In this document: one piece after another, positions 14,357-20,564 of the stretch | How the letters are laid out: each line of letters begins with the position of its first letter | Position numbering within the stretch: position 1 is the first letter of the stretch | Assembly: GCA_003501365.1 (NCBI GenBank) | Contig: DNPP01000225.1 | Coordinates: 4,417 to 26,175 of the forward strand | DNA: 21,759 bases | Reading direction: 5' to 3' | Source: Bacillota bacterium | GTDB taxonomy: Bacteria; Bacillota; UBA4882; UBA8346 | Program-made: the position numbers and the translations under genes | The notes under the pieces: generated by a model | Told to the model about the DNA's origin: nothing | Databases searched by the model: none | The model's input: the letters and a program-made list of their open reading frames with translations, nothing else

Positions 14357-16021
14357 TTAAAACTTATTATCTTTTCCCAGTGGAATTACATCCTCCGGAG
14401 ATACTACCTTTGTCTTGCGTCCGTCCTTATCCCCAGGTAACATCTTATTCGAGTTACCGTGAGGGTTTTCGACTTGATGAGCGGTCGCTCCATGATCCGG
14501 CAGTATTTTCATAGTAGATTGGCCGGTGGGTTGTATCGTAGTATTGCGTTTAATCACATCCTTATTTATAGTTTCCAATCCGGTCCCATTACTGCCGTTG
14601 ACCACTTGCGACAATTGCTGCACAATTTCCCGTAAATTTTGGGCCTGCGCGCTTAATTCTTCGGAAGCTGAAGCGCTTTCCTCAGCATTGGAGGCATTTT
14701 GTTGGGTCACCGTCTCCATTTGGGTGACCGCCTTATTTACTTGTTCGATTCCTTGAGTCTGTTCCTGGCTGGCAGCGGCAATCTCTTGGATAAGTTCGCT
14801 TACTTTTTTGGTTTGTACGGTTATTTCATTCAGATCATCTCGTACTTTTCCCGCCACCGTAACTCCGTTGCCGGATAAATCGATATTGGATTCAATCATC
14901 GCCGTGGTATCTTTGGCTGCCTGCGCGCTACGCTGGGCCAAGGTCCTTACCTCTTCCGCCACGACCGCAAAACCCATTCCCGCCTCACCGGCCCGGGCGG
15001 CTTCGATAGCGGCGTTCAGCGCTAATATATTGGTTTGAAAGGCGATGTCGTCAATGACCTTGATAATCCTGGCAATCTGGTCGCTGGATTTTTTAATCTC
15101 ACTGATTGCAGTCATCATTTCTTGCATCTCATCATTGCCTTTATTGGCTGTTTCTTTAGTGTTTTCAGATAACCCGGCCGCTTGTTTGGTATTGGCATTA
15201 TTTTGTTGTAACATGGAAGCGGATTCTTGCAGGGTTGACGAAGTTTCTTCGATGGAAGAGGCCTGTTCGGCGCTACCCTCTGCCAGTTGTTGACTAGCCG
15301 AGGCTAGTTGCTCGGAAGCGACAGCTACTTGGTTGGCACCTTCATTCAACGCATTCGCAATATTATTGATCGATTTGGTGATACTCCGAGTGAGATAATA
15401 GGTAATTAATACTCCCGTCACTAGAGCAACTAAGCCCATTATTAATGATAACATAAAAGAACTTAGGTAAACCTTTTTGGCGGCTATATTTTCATTTTGA
15501 TTATAGCGTTGATTTAATTGAACATATTGGGCCGCAACATCTATAGCATTCTGTGTCGCAGGTCCGGCTTGTTGTATCAATAAAGCTAATGCTTCGGCAT
15601 TCTTATTGGCTTGCCTCAATTCTTGCACTTGGTCATTTAAAGGTTGCGCAATCTTTACCAATTCCCCTATTTTTTGACGCAGCCTTAGGCCTTCTGCAGT
15701 GCGTGTCCGCATTTTCATCAACGTATCATATGCTTTCTGAAATTGTGCTCTGGCATTTTCGATCTTTGTCTTCTCTTGGTTCAGGGATTGTGAATCAGTA
15801 TATAAAATTTCAGCTTTGGCACTGTCCGAAATTTGTTGAAAAGCCTCTATGATCTGATGCGATAATTCGATTTTAACATCGTTAACATTAAGTATATTGT
15901 CCATACTGGCTTTGATCTGATTTAAGCTTAATAAACTCCCCCCTATTATTACAAGCATTATGCCCAATACCGCCCCAAAACCAAGTATTAAACGGGTCGA
16001 CAGTTTACGTTTCTTTTTCAT
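14357..16021 (-). CDS. Methyl-accepting chemotaxis protein with 4HB sensor domain (MCP5)
   Basis: Chemoreceptor of 554 residues. TM1 is about 12-31, the four-helix-bundle sensor about 32-186, TM2 about 187-211, then HAMP (TRSITKSINNI), methylation helix EQASSIEETSSTLQES, the signalling tip, methylation helix 2 NASNAEESASASEEL, a polar linker of about 60 residues and the shared tail KVVSPEDVIPLGKDNKF. The AIEAARAGEAGMGF tip is fully conserved. The start ATG at 16021 follows GAGGAT(T) about 8 nt upstream. It is preceded by cheW3 (32 bp away), so coupler and receptor are made together. Its methylation segment is closest to the MCP fragment left at 17447. Confidence 0.95.
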   Translation of the reverse strand: MKKKRKLSTRLILGFGAVLGIMLVIIGGSLLSLNQIKASMDNILNVNDVKIELSHQIIEAFQQISDSAKAEILYTDSQSLNQEKTKIENARAQFQKAYDTLMKMRTRTAEGLRLRQKIGELVKIAQPLNDQVQELRQANKNAEALALLIQQAGPATQNAIDVAAQYVQLNQRYNQNENIAAKKVYLSSFMLSLIMGLVALVTGVLITYYLTRSITKSINNIANALNEGANQVAVASEQLASASQQLAEGSAEQASSIEETSSTLQESASMLQQNNANTKQAAGLSENTKETANKGNDEMQEMMTAISEIKKSSDQIARIIKVIDDIAFQTNILALNAAIEAARAGEAGMGFAVVAEEVRTLAQRSAQAAKDTTAMIESNIDLSGNGVTVAGKVRDDLNEITVQTKKVSELIQEIAAASQEQTQGIEQVNKAVTQMETVTQQNASNAEESASASEELSAQAQNLREIVQQLSQVVNGSNGTGLETINKDVIKRNTTIQPTGQSTMKILPDHGATAHQVENPHGNSNKMLPGDKDGRKTKVVSPEDVIPLGKDNKF

Positions 16022-16053
16022 TGAAAATCCTCCTCGTTGTTATCAATTTATTA

Positions 16054-16587
16054 TCAATCCACTATTTGCATAGACTCCACTACCGTGTCCTGTTCGTGTT
16101 CGTTTTCGTTTCCTGAAAGATATTTCTCTTCCATGCGAATGAGTTCATCGCGATTGAAAATCTTCTCAATGTCCAAAATCAGGATAATCTTATCTTTTAA
16201 TTTACTGATGCCGGTTACGACATCTCCCTTGCTTTGGACGTTATACTCCGGCGGCGGTTCGATATCCGCTTTTTGAATTTTGACTACATCGGCGACGGCA
16301 TCGACAACCATACCCACCAACCGTTGCGTTTCCGTTAAATGGACCTCAATTACGATAATACAGACACCATCATTGTAGGGCTTTTCCCCCATACCCAATT
16401 TCAGCCGCAAATCCATCAACGGGATGACCTTACCCGGTAAGTTGACAATTCCCTTGATATAAATTGGGGTTTTGGGAATATCGGTTATCTCCGTCATCCC
16501 GATGATCTCTTTGACCTTTTTAATGGGTATTCCGTATTTCTCCTCATCCAATAAAAAAGTCAGGTATTTCCCTCCCTGAGTTTCCAT
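16054..16587 (-). CDS. cheW: Chemotaxis coupling protein CheW (CheW3)
   Basis: A 177-residue CheW with an acidic/charged C-terminal extension (MEEKYLSGNENEHEQDTVVE) absent from CheW1 and CheW2. The core matches the family: GGKYLTFLLDEEKYGIPI, EIIGMTEITDIP, YIKGIVNLPGKVIPLMDLR, VDAVADVVKIQKADIEPPPE. The NLRG motif of most CheW proteins reads NLPG here, so the arginine known to matter for CheA/receptor contact in E. coli CheW is replaced by proline. It lies between mpsC1 (69 bp upstream) and mcp5 (32 bp downstream), suggesting a dedicated partner of MCP5. The start ATG follows TAGGAAGTG. Confidence 0.95.
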   Translation of the reverse strand: METQGGKYLTFLLDEEKYGIPIKKVKEIIGMTEITDIPKTPIYIKGIVNLPGKVIPLMDLRLKLGMGEKPYNDGVCIIVIEVHLTETQRLVGMVVDAVADVVKIQKADIEPPPEYNVQSKGDVVTGISKLKDKIILILDIEKIFNRDELIRMEEKYLSGNENEHEQDTVVESMQIVD

Positions 16588-16656
16588 CCGATCACTTCCT
16601 AAGATTAATTAGACTCTCAATATTTAAAATCGACCTCCTGTATGTTTTTAGTAAAA

Positions 16657-17007
16657 TTATTCAAGTAAAAATTTATTGCAAATAAATAGGATAATCTGCC
16701 GATCATTTTCATAATCAATTTCTAAATTGAAACATTTGATCTGTAAATCCGACATATGCGTCAATTCTTGAATTTTAGCCGTTATATTTGCCAATTCTGC
16801 CTTAATAATTTTTTTACGAATAGCTTTGACTAAAATCACATTTTGATGCGATTTCTCGATCAAAGTGGATTCAAGAGTGGTTAATGCCCCTTTTATATCT
16901 ATAATAATTACATTCTCTGAAATATTGACTTTGACCAAATTTGGTCCCTTCCCAGTAGTAACCTTTAGCGTTTGGACAATAATATGCGCAATGTCCCGTT
17001 GGTACAT
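16657..17007 (-). CDS. DUF2294 / MpsC-like protein (copy 1)
   Basis: A small cytoplasmic protein of 116 residues that looks like the DUF2294 family (annotated MpsC, Na+-translocating membrane potential-generating system). The family-like block is TTGKGPNLVKVNISENVIIIDIKGALTTLE, and the KAIRKKIIKAELANITAKIQELTHM helix is typical. There are no membrane segments, so a transport role by itself is unlikely; true function is unknown. The start ATG is preceded by AAAGGAGCC. It is first in a unit with cheW3 and mcp5, and its leader contains a terminator (17090-17143), a strong Shine-Dalgarno and a short ORF (17020-17058). It is 88% identical to the copy at 17577. Confidence 0.75.
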   Translation of the reverse strand: MYQRDIAHIIVQTLKVTTGKGPNLVKVNISENVIIIDIKGALTTLESTLIEKSHQNVILVKAIRKKIIKAELANITAKIQELTHMSDLQIKCFNLEIDYENDRQIILFICNKFLLE

Positions 17008-17019
17008 TTTGGCTCCTTT

Positions 17020-17058
17020 CTAAAAAGGTGGAATCGATCTCTTATAGATAAATAACAC
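17020..17058 (-). other. Possible 12-codon leader ORF before mpsC1
   Basis: GTG at 17058 opens the frame MLFIYKRSIPPF and a TAG at 17020-17022 directly before the mpsC1 ribosome site. An almost perfect Shine-Dalgarno AAGGAGGT (17066-17073) lies 7 nt upstream of the GTG. In the duplicate copy the stop codon is changed (TAG to TCG) and the start is in another frame, so the peptide is not conserved. The ribosome site is, and it may act in another way. Confidence 0.35.
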
Positions 17059-17089
17059 TTTAATTACCTCCTTGCAAATTATTCTATAA

Positions 17090-17143
17090 AACAAAAAAAG
17101 GTAATGCAAAAATAGCTTCATCAGAAGCATCCTGCATTACCTT
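17090..17143 (-). terminator. Branched intrinsic terminator in the mpsC1 leader
   Basis: On the minus strand AAGGTAATGCA (17133-17143) pairs with TGCATTACCTT (17098-17108). Inside is a second hairpin GCTTC/GAAGC (17124-17128 and 17115-17119), and TTTTTTTGTTTTAT follows. It lies about 160 nt after the sigma-28 promoter at 17303 and 83 bp before mpsC1. As the duplicate at 18019 follows a fossil MCP tail, it was probably the terminator of a lost MCP gene. It would now attenuate mpsC1 transcription. Confidence 0.85.
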
Positions 17144-17302
17144 CCTTGAGTAAGTTGTTAATCAATTTTCTTCTTTATTGAAGATCTTCTTTGGCAACTT
17201 TGAGATAGGTAACTGAGTTAATTGTTTATATATAGAAAAACTACAAAAAAACAAATCAATCAGTGATGTTTTTATAAATAATTTTTTGTTCGCTGTTTTT
17301 AA

Positions 17303-17329
17303 ATATCGGTTTATTTTAAAATAACTTTA
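17303..17329 (-). promoter_or_regulatory. Sigma-28 (sigma-D) type promoter upstream of mpsC1-cheW3-mcp5
   Basis: TAAA (17326-17329), 15-nt spacer and ACCGATAT (17303-17310). It has the same form as the promoters at 14136 and 20292. About 85 bp after the promoter the sequence becomes the terminator-bearing leader of mpsC1, with no MCP between. In unit 2 an MCP tail is still present at the corresponding place. Confidence 0.75.
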
Positions 17330-17446
17330 CATAAATTTGGAAATAGTTTTACAAAAGATTGGAATAAAGCTTTATAAAAAATTGGGTTGACTAAATAATT
17401 CTGTAATTTATGGAATTTTTAATTAAATTATACAAATTTTATCTTG

Positions 17447-17553
17447 CAGTGGAGCCGATAACATGGTCGCGGATTCTTGTATGGTAGACGAAGTTTCTTC
17501 GATGGACGATGCCTGTTCAGCCTGTTCAGCGTGGTCTTCGAATAACTGTTACT
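17447..17553 (-). pseudogene. MCP gene fragment (methylation helix region)
   Basis: The minus strand reads QLFEDHAEQAEQ, then ASSIEETSSTIQESATML, then diverges and stops. This matches residues around methylation helix 1 of the MCPs (AEGSAEQASSIEETSS in MCP5). A 9-bp direct duplication (CCTGTTCAG twice) at 17512-17529 causes the repeated AEQ. Only about 35 codons survive, bounded upstream by the end of mpsC2. The arrangement mpsC then MCP parallels mpsC1-cheW3-mcp5, so this is likely the remains of a duplicated receptor. Confidence 0.8.
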
Positions 17554-17576
17554 ATTTTAAATCTCCGCCATGTTTT

Positions 17577-17936
17577 TTAGTACGAGTATTCAAGCAAAAA
17601 TTTATTACAAATAAATAGAATAATCTGTCGATCATTCTCATAATCAATCTCCGAAGTGAAACATTTAATCTGTAAATCCGGCATATGCGTCAACTGTTTA
17701 AATTCAGCCGTTATATTAGCTAATTCAGCATTAATAATTTTTTTGCGGATTACTTTGACTAAAAGCACATTTTGACAAGATTTTTTAATCAAAGTGTGCT
17801 CAAGAGTGGTTAATGCCCCTTTTATATCTATAATAATTACATTCTCTGAGATATTTACTTTGACCAAGTTTGGTCCTTTTCCGGTTGTCCTCTTAAGCGT
17901 TTGGACAATAATATGTGCGATATCGCGTTGATACAT
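17577..17936 (-). CDS. DUF2294 / MpsC-like protein (copy 2)
   Basis: A 119-residue paralog of the protein at 16657. It begins MYQRDIAHIIVQTLK, has the same GKGPNLVKVNISENVIIID core, and carries three extra C-terminal residues (YSY). Differences cluster in the middle helix (AEFKQLTHM in place of AKIQELTHM). The reading frame and ribosome site (AAAGGAGCC before ATG) are intact, so it is likely expressed. No sigma-28 promoter is visible directly upstream; it follows a fossil MCP tail and a terminator. Downstream is a degraded MCP fragment rather than cheW-mcp. Confidence 0.72.
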   Translation of the reverse strand: MYQRDIAHIIVQTLKRTTGKGPNLVKVNISENVIIIDIKGALTTLEHTLIKKSCQNVLLVKVIRKKIINAELANITAEFKQLTHMPDLQIKCFTSEIDYENDRQIILFICNKFLLEYSY

Positions 17937-18018
17937 TTTGGCTCCTTTCGAAAAAGATGGAATCGATCTATTATTGATAAATAACCCACTTTTAATTACC
18001 TCCCTTGCTTATTATTTT

Positions 18019-18072
18019 AGACAAAAAAGATAATGCAAAAATAACCTCATCCGAAGCATCCTGCATTACCTT
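18019..18072 (-). terminator. Intrinsic terminator in the mpsC2 leader (duplicate of 17090)
   Basis: Stem TGCATTA/TAATGCA (18062-18068 and 18031-18037), extended past one mismatch by CTT/AAG, then TTTTTTGT on the minus strand. It follows the fossil MCP tail at 18136, which supports its origin as an MCP terminator. Confidence 0.75.
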
Positions 18073-18135
18073 CTATTTTTAGGCTGTTAATTAGTTTCTC
18101 CTATTTGAAGATCTCCTTTAGCAGACAGTTACCCG

Positions 18136-18192
18136 TTAAAACCGATCGGAATCTTCTTCCAGCTGAATTACCTCTTCCGGCGTGATTGATTA
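18136..18192 (-). pseudogene. Fossil C-terminal tail of an MCP gene
   Basis: The minus strand encodes SITPEEVIQLEEDSDRF followed by TAA at 18136-18138. This matches the shared MCP tail (VISPEEVIPLERDPDKF in MCP6). An in-frame stop lies directly upstream and no other MCP sequence precedes it. A terminator follows 64 bp later, as it would after an MCP gene. Confidence 0.8.
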
Positions 18193-18385
18193 GCACCAAC
18201 TAACAAAGGAGAGGTCCCCGGCCAATGTCATCAAGCTACGCTTCCAAGAAACGGAAAACGAATGCCTTTCATCGCAGAAAAGCTGAGGTTTAACTGCAAG
18301 CTGATTCAAAACCTCTGGGCTGTTGGTTTAAAACTAATCTTAACCCCATAATTTATTTATCTGCCATCTGAAATGGGGAACCCTA
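18193..18385. other. Unassigned spacer of different base composition
   Basis: This stretch between the mcp6 terminator and the fossil tail is richer in G and C (18200-18330) than the surrounding spacers. On the plus strand there is an open frame of about 55 codons from 18190 ending near 18355 (contains LPRNGKRMPFIAEKL), without a convincing start or ribosome site, and a 22-codon ORF at 18225. I do not recognise either. It may be a relic of an inserted element that removed the missing MCP. Confidence 0.3.
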
Positions 18386-18420
18386 CTTTAAAAAAGAAAA
18401 AGACCCTATTTTAGGGTCTT
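18386..18420 (-). terminator. Strong intrinsic terminator of mcp6
   Basis: On the minus strand AAGACCCT (18413-18420) pairs perfectly with AGGGTCTT (18400-18407) around a 5-nt loop and is followed by TTTCTTTTTT. It lies 33 bp after the mcp6 stop. Confidence 0.93.
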
Positions 18421-18452
18421 AAAAGCCTTTTGATTAATAAACTGATTTACAA

Positions 18453-20135
18453 CTAAAATTTATCCGGATCCCTTTCGAGCGGTATTACTTCTTCCGGTGA
18501 TATGACCTCAACCTTACCATATGCCTTAAGTGAAGAATTACTAGTTTTTTTATGGGGGATTTTCTGCAACTCTGACGATCCGGATTCTAAAAATTGATTG
18601 CTGCGATTTTCCGTTTCATTCTTTGCGAAGCCGGATCGGCCGTTTACCAGTTGTAAAAGGTCTCGAACGATTCTTTGCATGGTATCTGCTTGCGCGCTTA
18701 ACTCTTCCGATGCTGTTGCACTCTCTTCTGCCGTAGCCGCATTTTGTTGAGTTACTGTTTCAATTTGAGCCATTCCTTGATTGACTTGATTTACTCCCTG
18801 CGCCTGCTCCTGACTGGCAGCCGAAATTTCTTGCATTAATTCACTGACTTTTTTCGCGTGAGCAGTAATGTCATTTAAAGCTTCCCGGACTTTCTCAGCC
18901 GTATTAACGCCTTTACTTGAAAGTTCGATGTTTGTTTCAATAATAGCGGTCGTATCATTAGCTGCCTGTGCACTACGCTGAGCCAAGTTCCTTACTTCTT
19001 CGGCCACCACAGAAAAACCCATTCCGGCTTCTCCGGCCCGAGCCGCTTCAATTGCAGCGTTTAATGCCAGGATATTGGTCTGAAATGCAATATCATCAAT
19101 GACTTTGATGATTTTTGAAATTTGATCACTCGATTTCCTAATCTCTTGAATTGATGTCATCATCTCTTGCATCTCTGTACTACCTTTATTGGCCGATTCT
19201 CTGGACTGCTCAGCAAGTGTTGCAGCTTCTCTCGTATTTTCCGTATTCTGCTGTAACATTGAAGTAGCTTCTTGCAAAGTCGATGAACTTTCCTCAATTG
19301 CCGATGCTTGCTCAGCACTCCCTTGGGATAATTGCCCGGCCGAGGATGATAACTGATTTGACGCCGCCGCTACTTGTCCGGCACTCTGATTAATCGCTTC
19401 GACCATTTTATTCAATAAATTCACGATTCTATTCTTAATTAAAAACATTACGATGCATAGGATTGATATAATAATAATGACTTCCATAATGAAAATCATA
19501 TTAATAGTCATCTTTTTCGTTTTATTAATTTTTGCGGCAATTTCAGAACGAGTCTGCTCCAGCATCGGCAAATAAGTGCCGGTACCAACCGCTAATGTAG
19601 TATCCCCTAACTCGAGTGGAGCTACATAGGATAATTTTTCTTCTTGCTTGTTTGTCTTCGGATTCAACCAAATATAATGAACAAAATCACCGCCTTTCTT
19701 GGCGGCTTGCACAAATTCCTGGACCGGTTTGTTTCCTTTGGCATCCGTTAAATCCCACAAATTTTTTCCTTCTTGGGATTTATTCTCCGGTGCAACCAGA
19801 CGAACACCATCATATTGGTATACAAAAAAATATCCGGCCTCTCCATATCGGACTGAATCAAATTCTCTCTTTATTAAGGCCCGGACTTCCAAGACGGACT
19901 TAGGGTTACTATTTTCCTGATATAGGTTTTGCATAGCCGAAATTGTTGCTTGAACGGCAAATTGCATACTGTTTTCAACTTCGATTAACACTTTATCCGA
20001 TGCCACATTTTTGGAAGTTTCAGTCATCTTGCCTGCTGAATAAATAAAACCAACCAAGAAAAAAACACCATTTAAAAACAATCCAATAAAAAGTAATGTA
20101 AGTAATTTAAAATAAATACTACGATTATTAAACAT
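18453..20135 (-). CDS. Methyl-accepting chemotaxis protein with single-Cache (sCache_2) sensor (MCP6)
   Basis: Chemoreceptor of 560 residues. TM1 is about 10-33, and an extracytoplasmic sCache_2-type sensor spans about 35-200. The RYGEAGYFFVYQYDGVRLVA and PENKSQEGKNLWDLTD segments and the GTGTYLP strand are typical of that family, whose known ligands are often small organic acids. TM2 is about 208-233. The signalling domain has EQASAIEESSSTLQE, the conserved tip and NAATAEESATASEEL, and ends in the shared tail VISPEEVIPLERDPDKF. The frame is open to GTG at 20147, but AAGGCGGTG lies about 10 nt before the ATG at 20135 (MFNNRS), so I start there. It is transcribed alone from a sigma-28 promoter and ends at a strong terminator. 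Confidence 0.94.
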   Translation of the reverse strand: MFNNRSIYFKLLTLLFIGLFLNGVFFLVGFIYSAGKMTETSKNVASDKVLIEVENSMQFAVQATISAMQNLYQENSNPKSVLEVRALIKREFDSVRYGEAGYFFVYQYDGVRLVAPENKSQEGKNLWDLTDAKGNKPVQEFVQAAKKGGDFVHYIWLNPKTNKQEEKLSYVAPLELGDTTLAVGTGTYLPMLEQTRSEIAAKINKTKKMTINMIFIMEVIIIISILCIVMFLIKNRIVNLLNKMVEAINQSAGQVAAASNQLSSSAGQLSQGSAEQASAIEESSSTLQEATSMLQQNTENTREAATLAEQSRESANKGSTEMQEMMTSIQEIRKSSDQISKIIKVIDDIAFQTNILALNAAIEAARAGEAGMGFSVVAEEVRNLAQRSAQAANDTTAIIETNIELSSKGVNTAEKVREALNDITAHAKKVSELMQEISAASQEQAQGVNQVNQGMAQIETVTQQNAATAEESATASEELSAQADTMQRIVRDLLQLVNGRSGFAKNETENRSNQFLESGSSELQKIPHKKTSNSSLKAYGKVEVISPEEVIPLERDPDKF

Positions 20136-20291
20136 GCTTATCAACACCGCCTTCTGTAAATTATAAACAATTCTTTTGTTCTTGAAAATATAGGCTTAAA
20201 ATTAAATTTTAATTATTTTTTATTTTATCACTCCTCTCATGATTTATACTATATACTTTTATAATTTTAAATTATTCTTATCGTTAGTTAA

Positions 20292-20319
20292 ATATCGGTT
20301 GTATTTTAACATGTCTTTA
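20292..20319 (-). promoter_or_regulatory. Sigma-28 (sigma-D) type promoter of mcp6
   Basis: TAAA (20316-20319), 16-nt spacer and ACCGATAT (20292-20299). The predicted start near 20285 gives a leader of about 150 nt. It places mcp6 in the flagellar-chemotaxis regulon. Confidence 0.82.
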
Positions 20320-20424
20320 CATAAAAAGAGACTAAAGTAAAAATTTTGTATTTATATTTTAAGTGAATTATATTTTGCATTTAATTAATAAATTTTCGGT
20401 AAATTTAATTTATTGATTGACTAT

Positions 20425-20476
20425 TTGAAAAAGGCTCTCTCGGATTATTGAGTCTACTAGACCACTGAGAGCACTT
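20425..20476 (-). terminator. Branched intrinsic terminator between histidine kinase and mcp6
   Basis: GCTCTC (20468-20473) pairs with GAGAGC (20435-20440) on the minus strand, enclosing a GTCTAGTAGAC hairpin, followed by CTTTTTC. It insulates mcp6 from the kinase transcript. The remaining 20320-20424 is AT-rich with nothing recognised. Confidence 0.65.
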
Positions 20477-20512
20477 TAATTATGAACAAAGCTCGCTAAA
20501 TATCATATTCAT

Positions 20513-20540
20513 ATCAAAAAGGCTTCAATTGTGGCCTTAA
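20513..20540 (-). terminator. Short terminator after the histidine kinase
   Basis: AAGGC (20534-20538) pairs with GCCTT (20519-20523) around a 10-nt loop, followed by TTTGAT on the minus strand, 25 bp beyond the kinase stop. It is weaker than the one at 20425; the two form a tandem pair. Confidence 0.5.
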
Positions 20541-20564
20541 GAATATTTACAAAGTTCATTTTTA

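Larger units (their letters stand above)
16620..17213 (-). repeat. Tandem duplication, unit 1 (mpsC1 with leader and terminator)
   Basis: About 595 bp that align with 17545-18140: same gene (102 of 116 residues identical), same ribosome site, same upstream hairpin terminator, and 40 bp of similar downstream sequence. The alignment breaks near 17213, where unit 2 instead carries an MCP tail, and near 16620, where unit 1 leads into cheW3. Confidence 0.85.
17545..18140 (-). repeat. Tandem duplication, unit 2 (mpsC2 with leader and terminator)
   Basis: Partner of 16620-17213. Gene, leader and terminator are all recognisable, but the hairpin has one mismatch and the leader ORF is broken. Differences are scattered, which suggests an old duplication under some constraint, with deletions at both flanks (MCP tail upstream, MCP middle downstream). 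Confidence 0.85.

Noticed and set aside
18225..18293. 22-codon basic ORF (MSSSYASKKRKTNAFHRRKAEV) and an apparent transposase-like look of the same region
   Set aside because: There is a GGAG-like site upstream but its spacing is poor, no homolog is recognised, and no inverted ends or target repeats are visible. I cannot support a gene or an insertion sequence.
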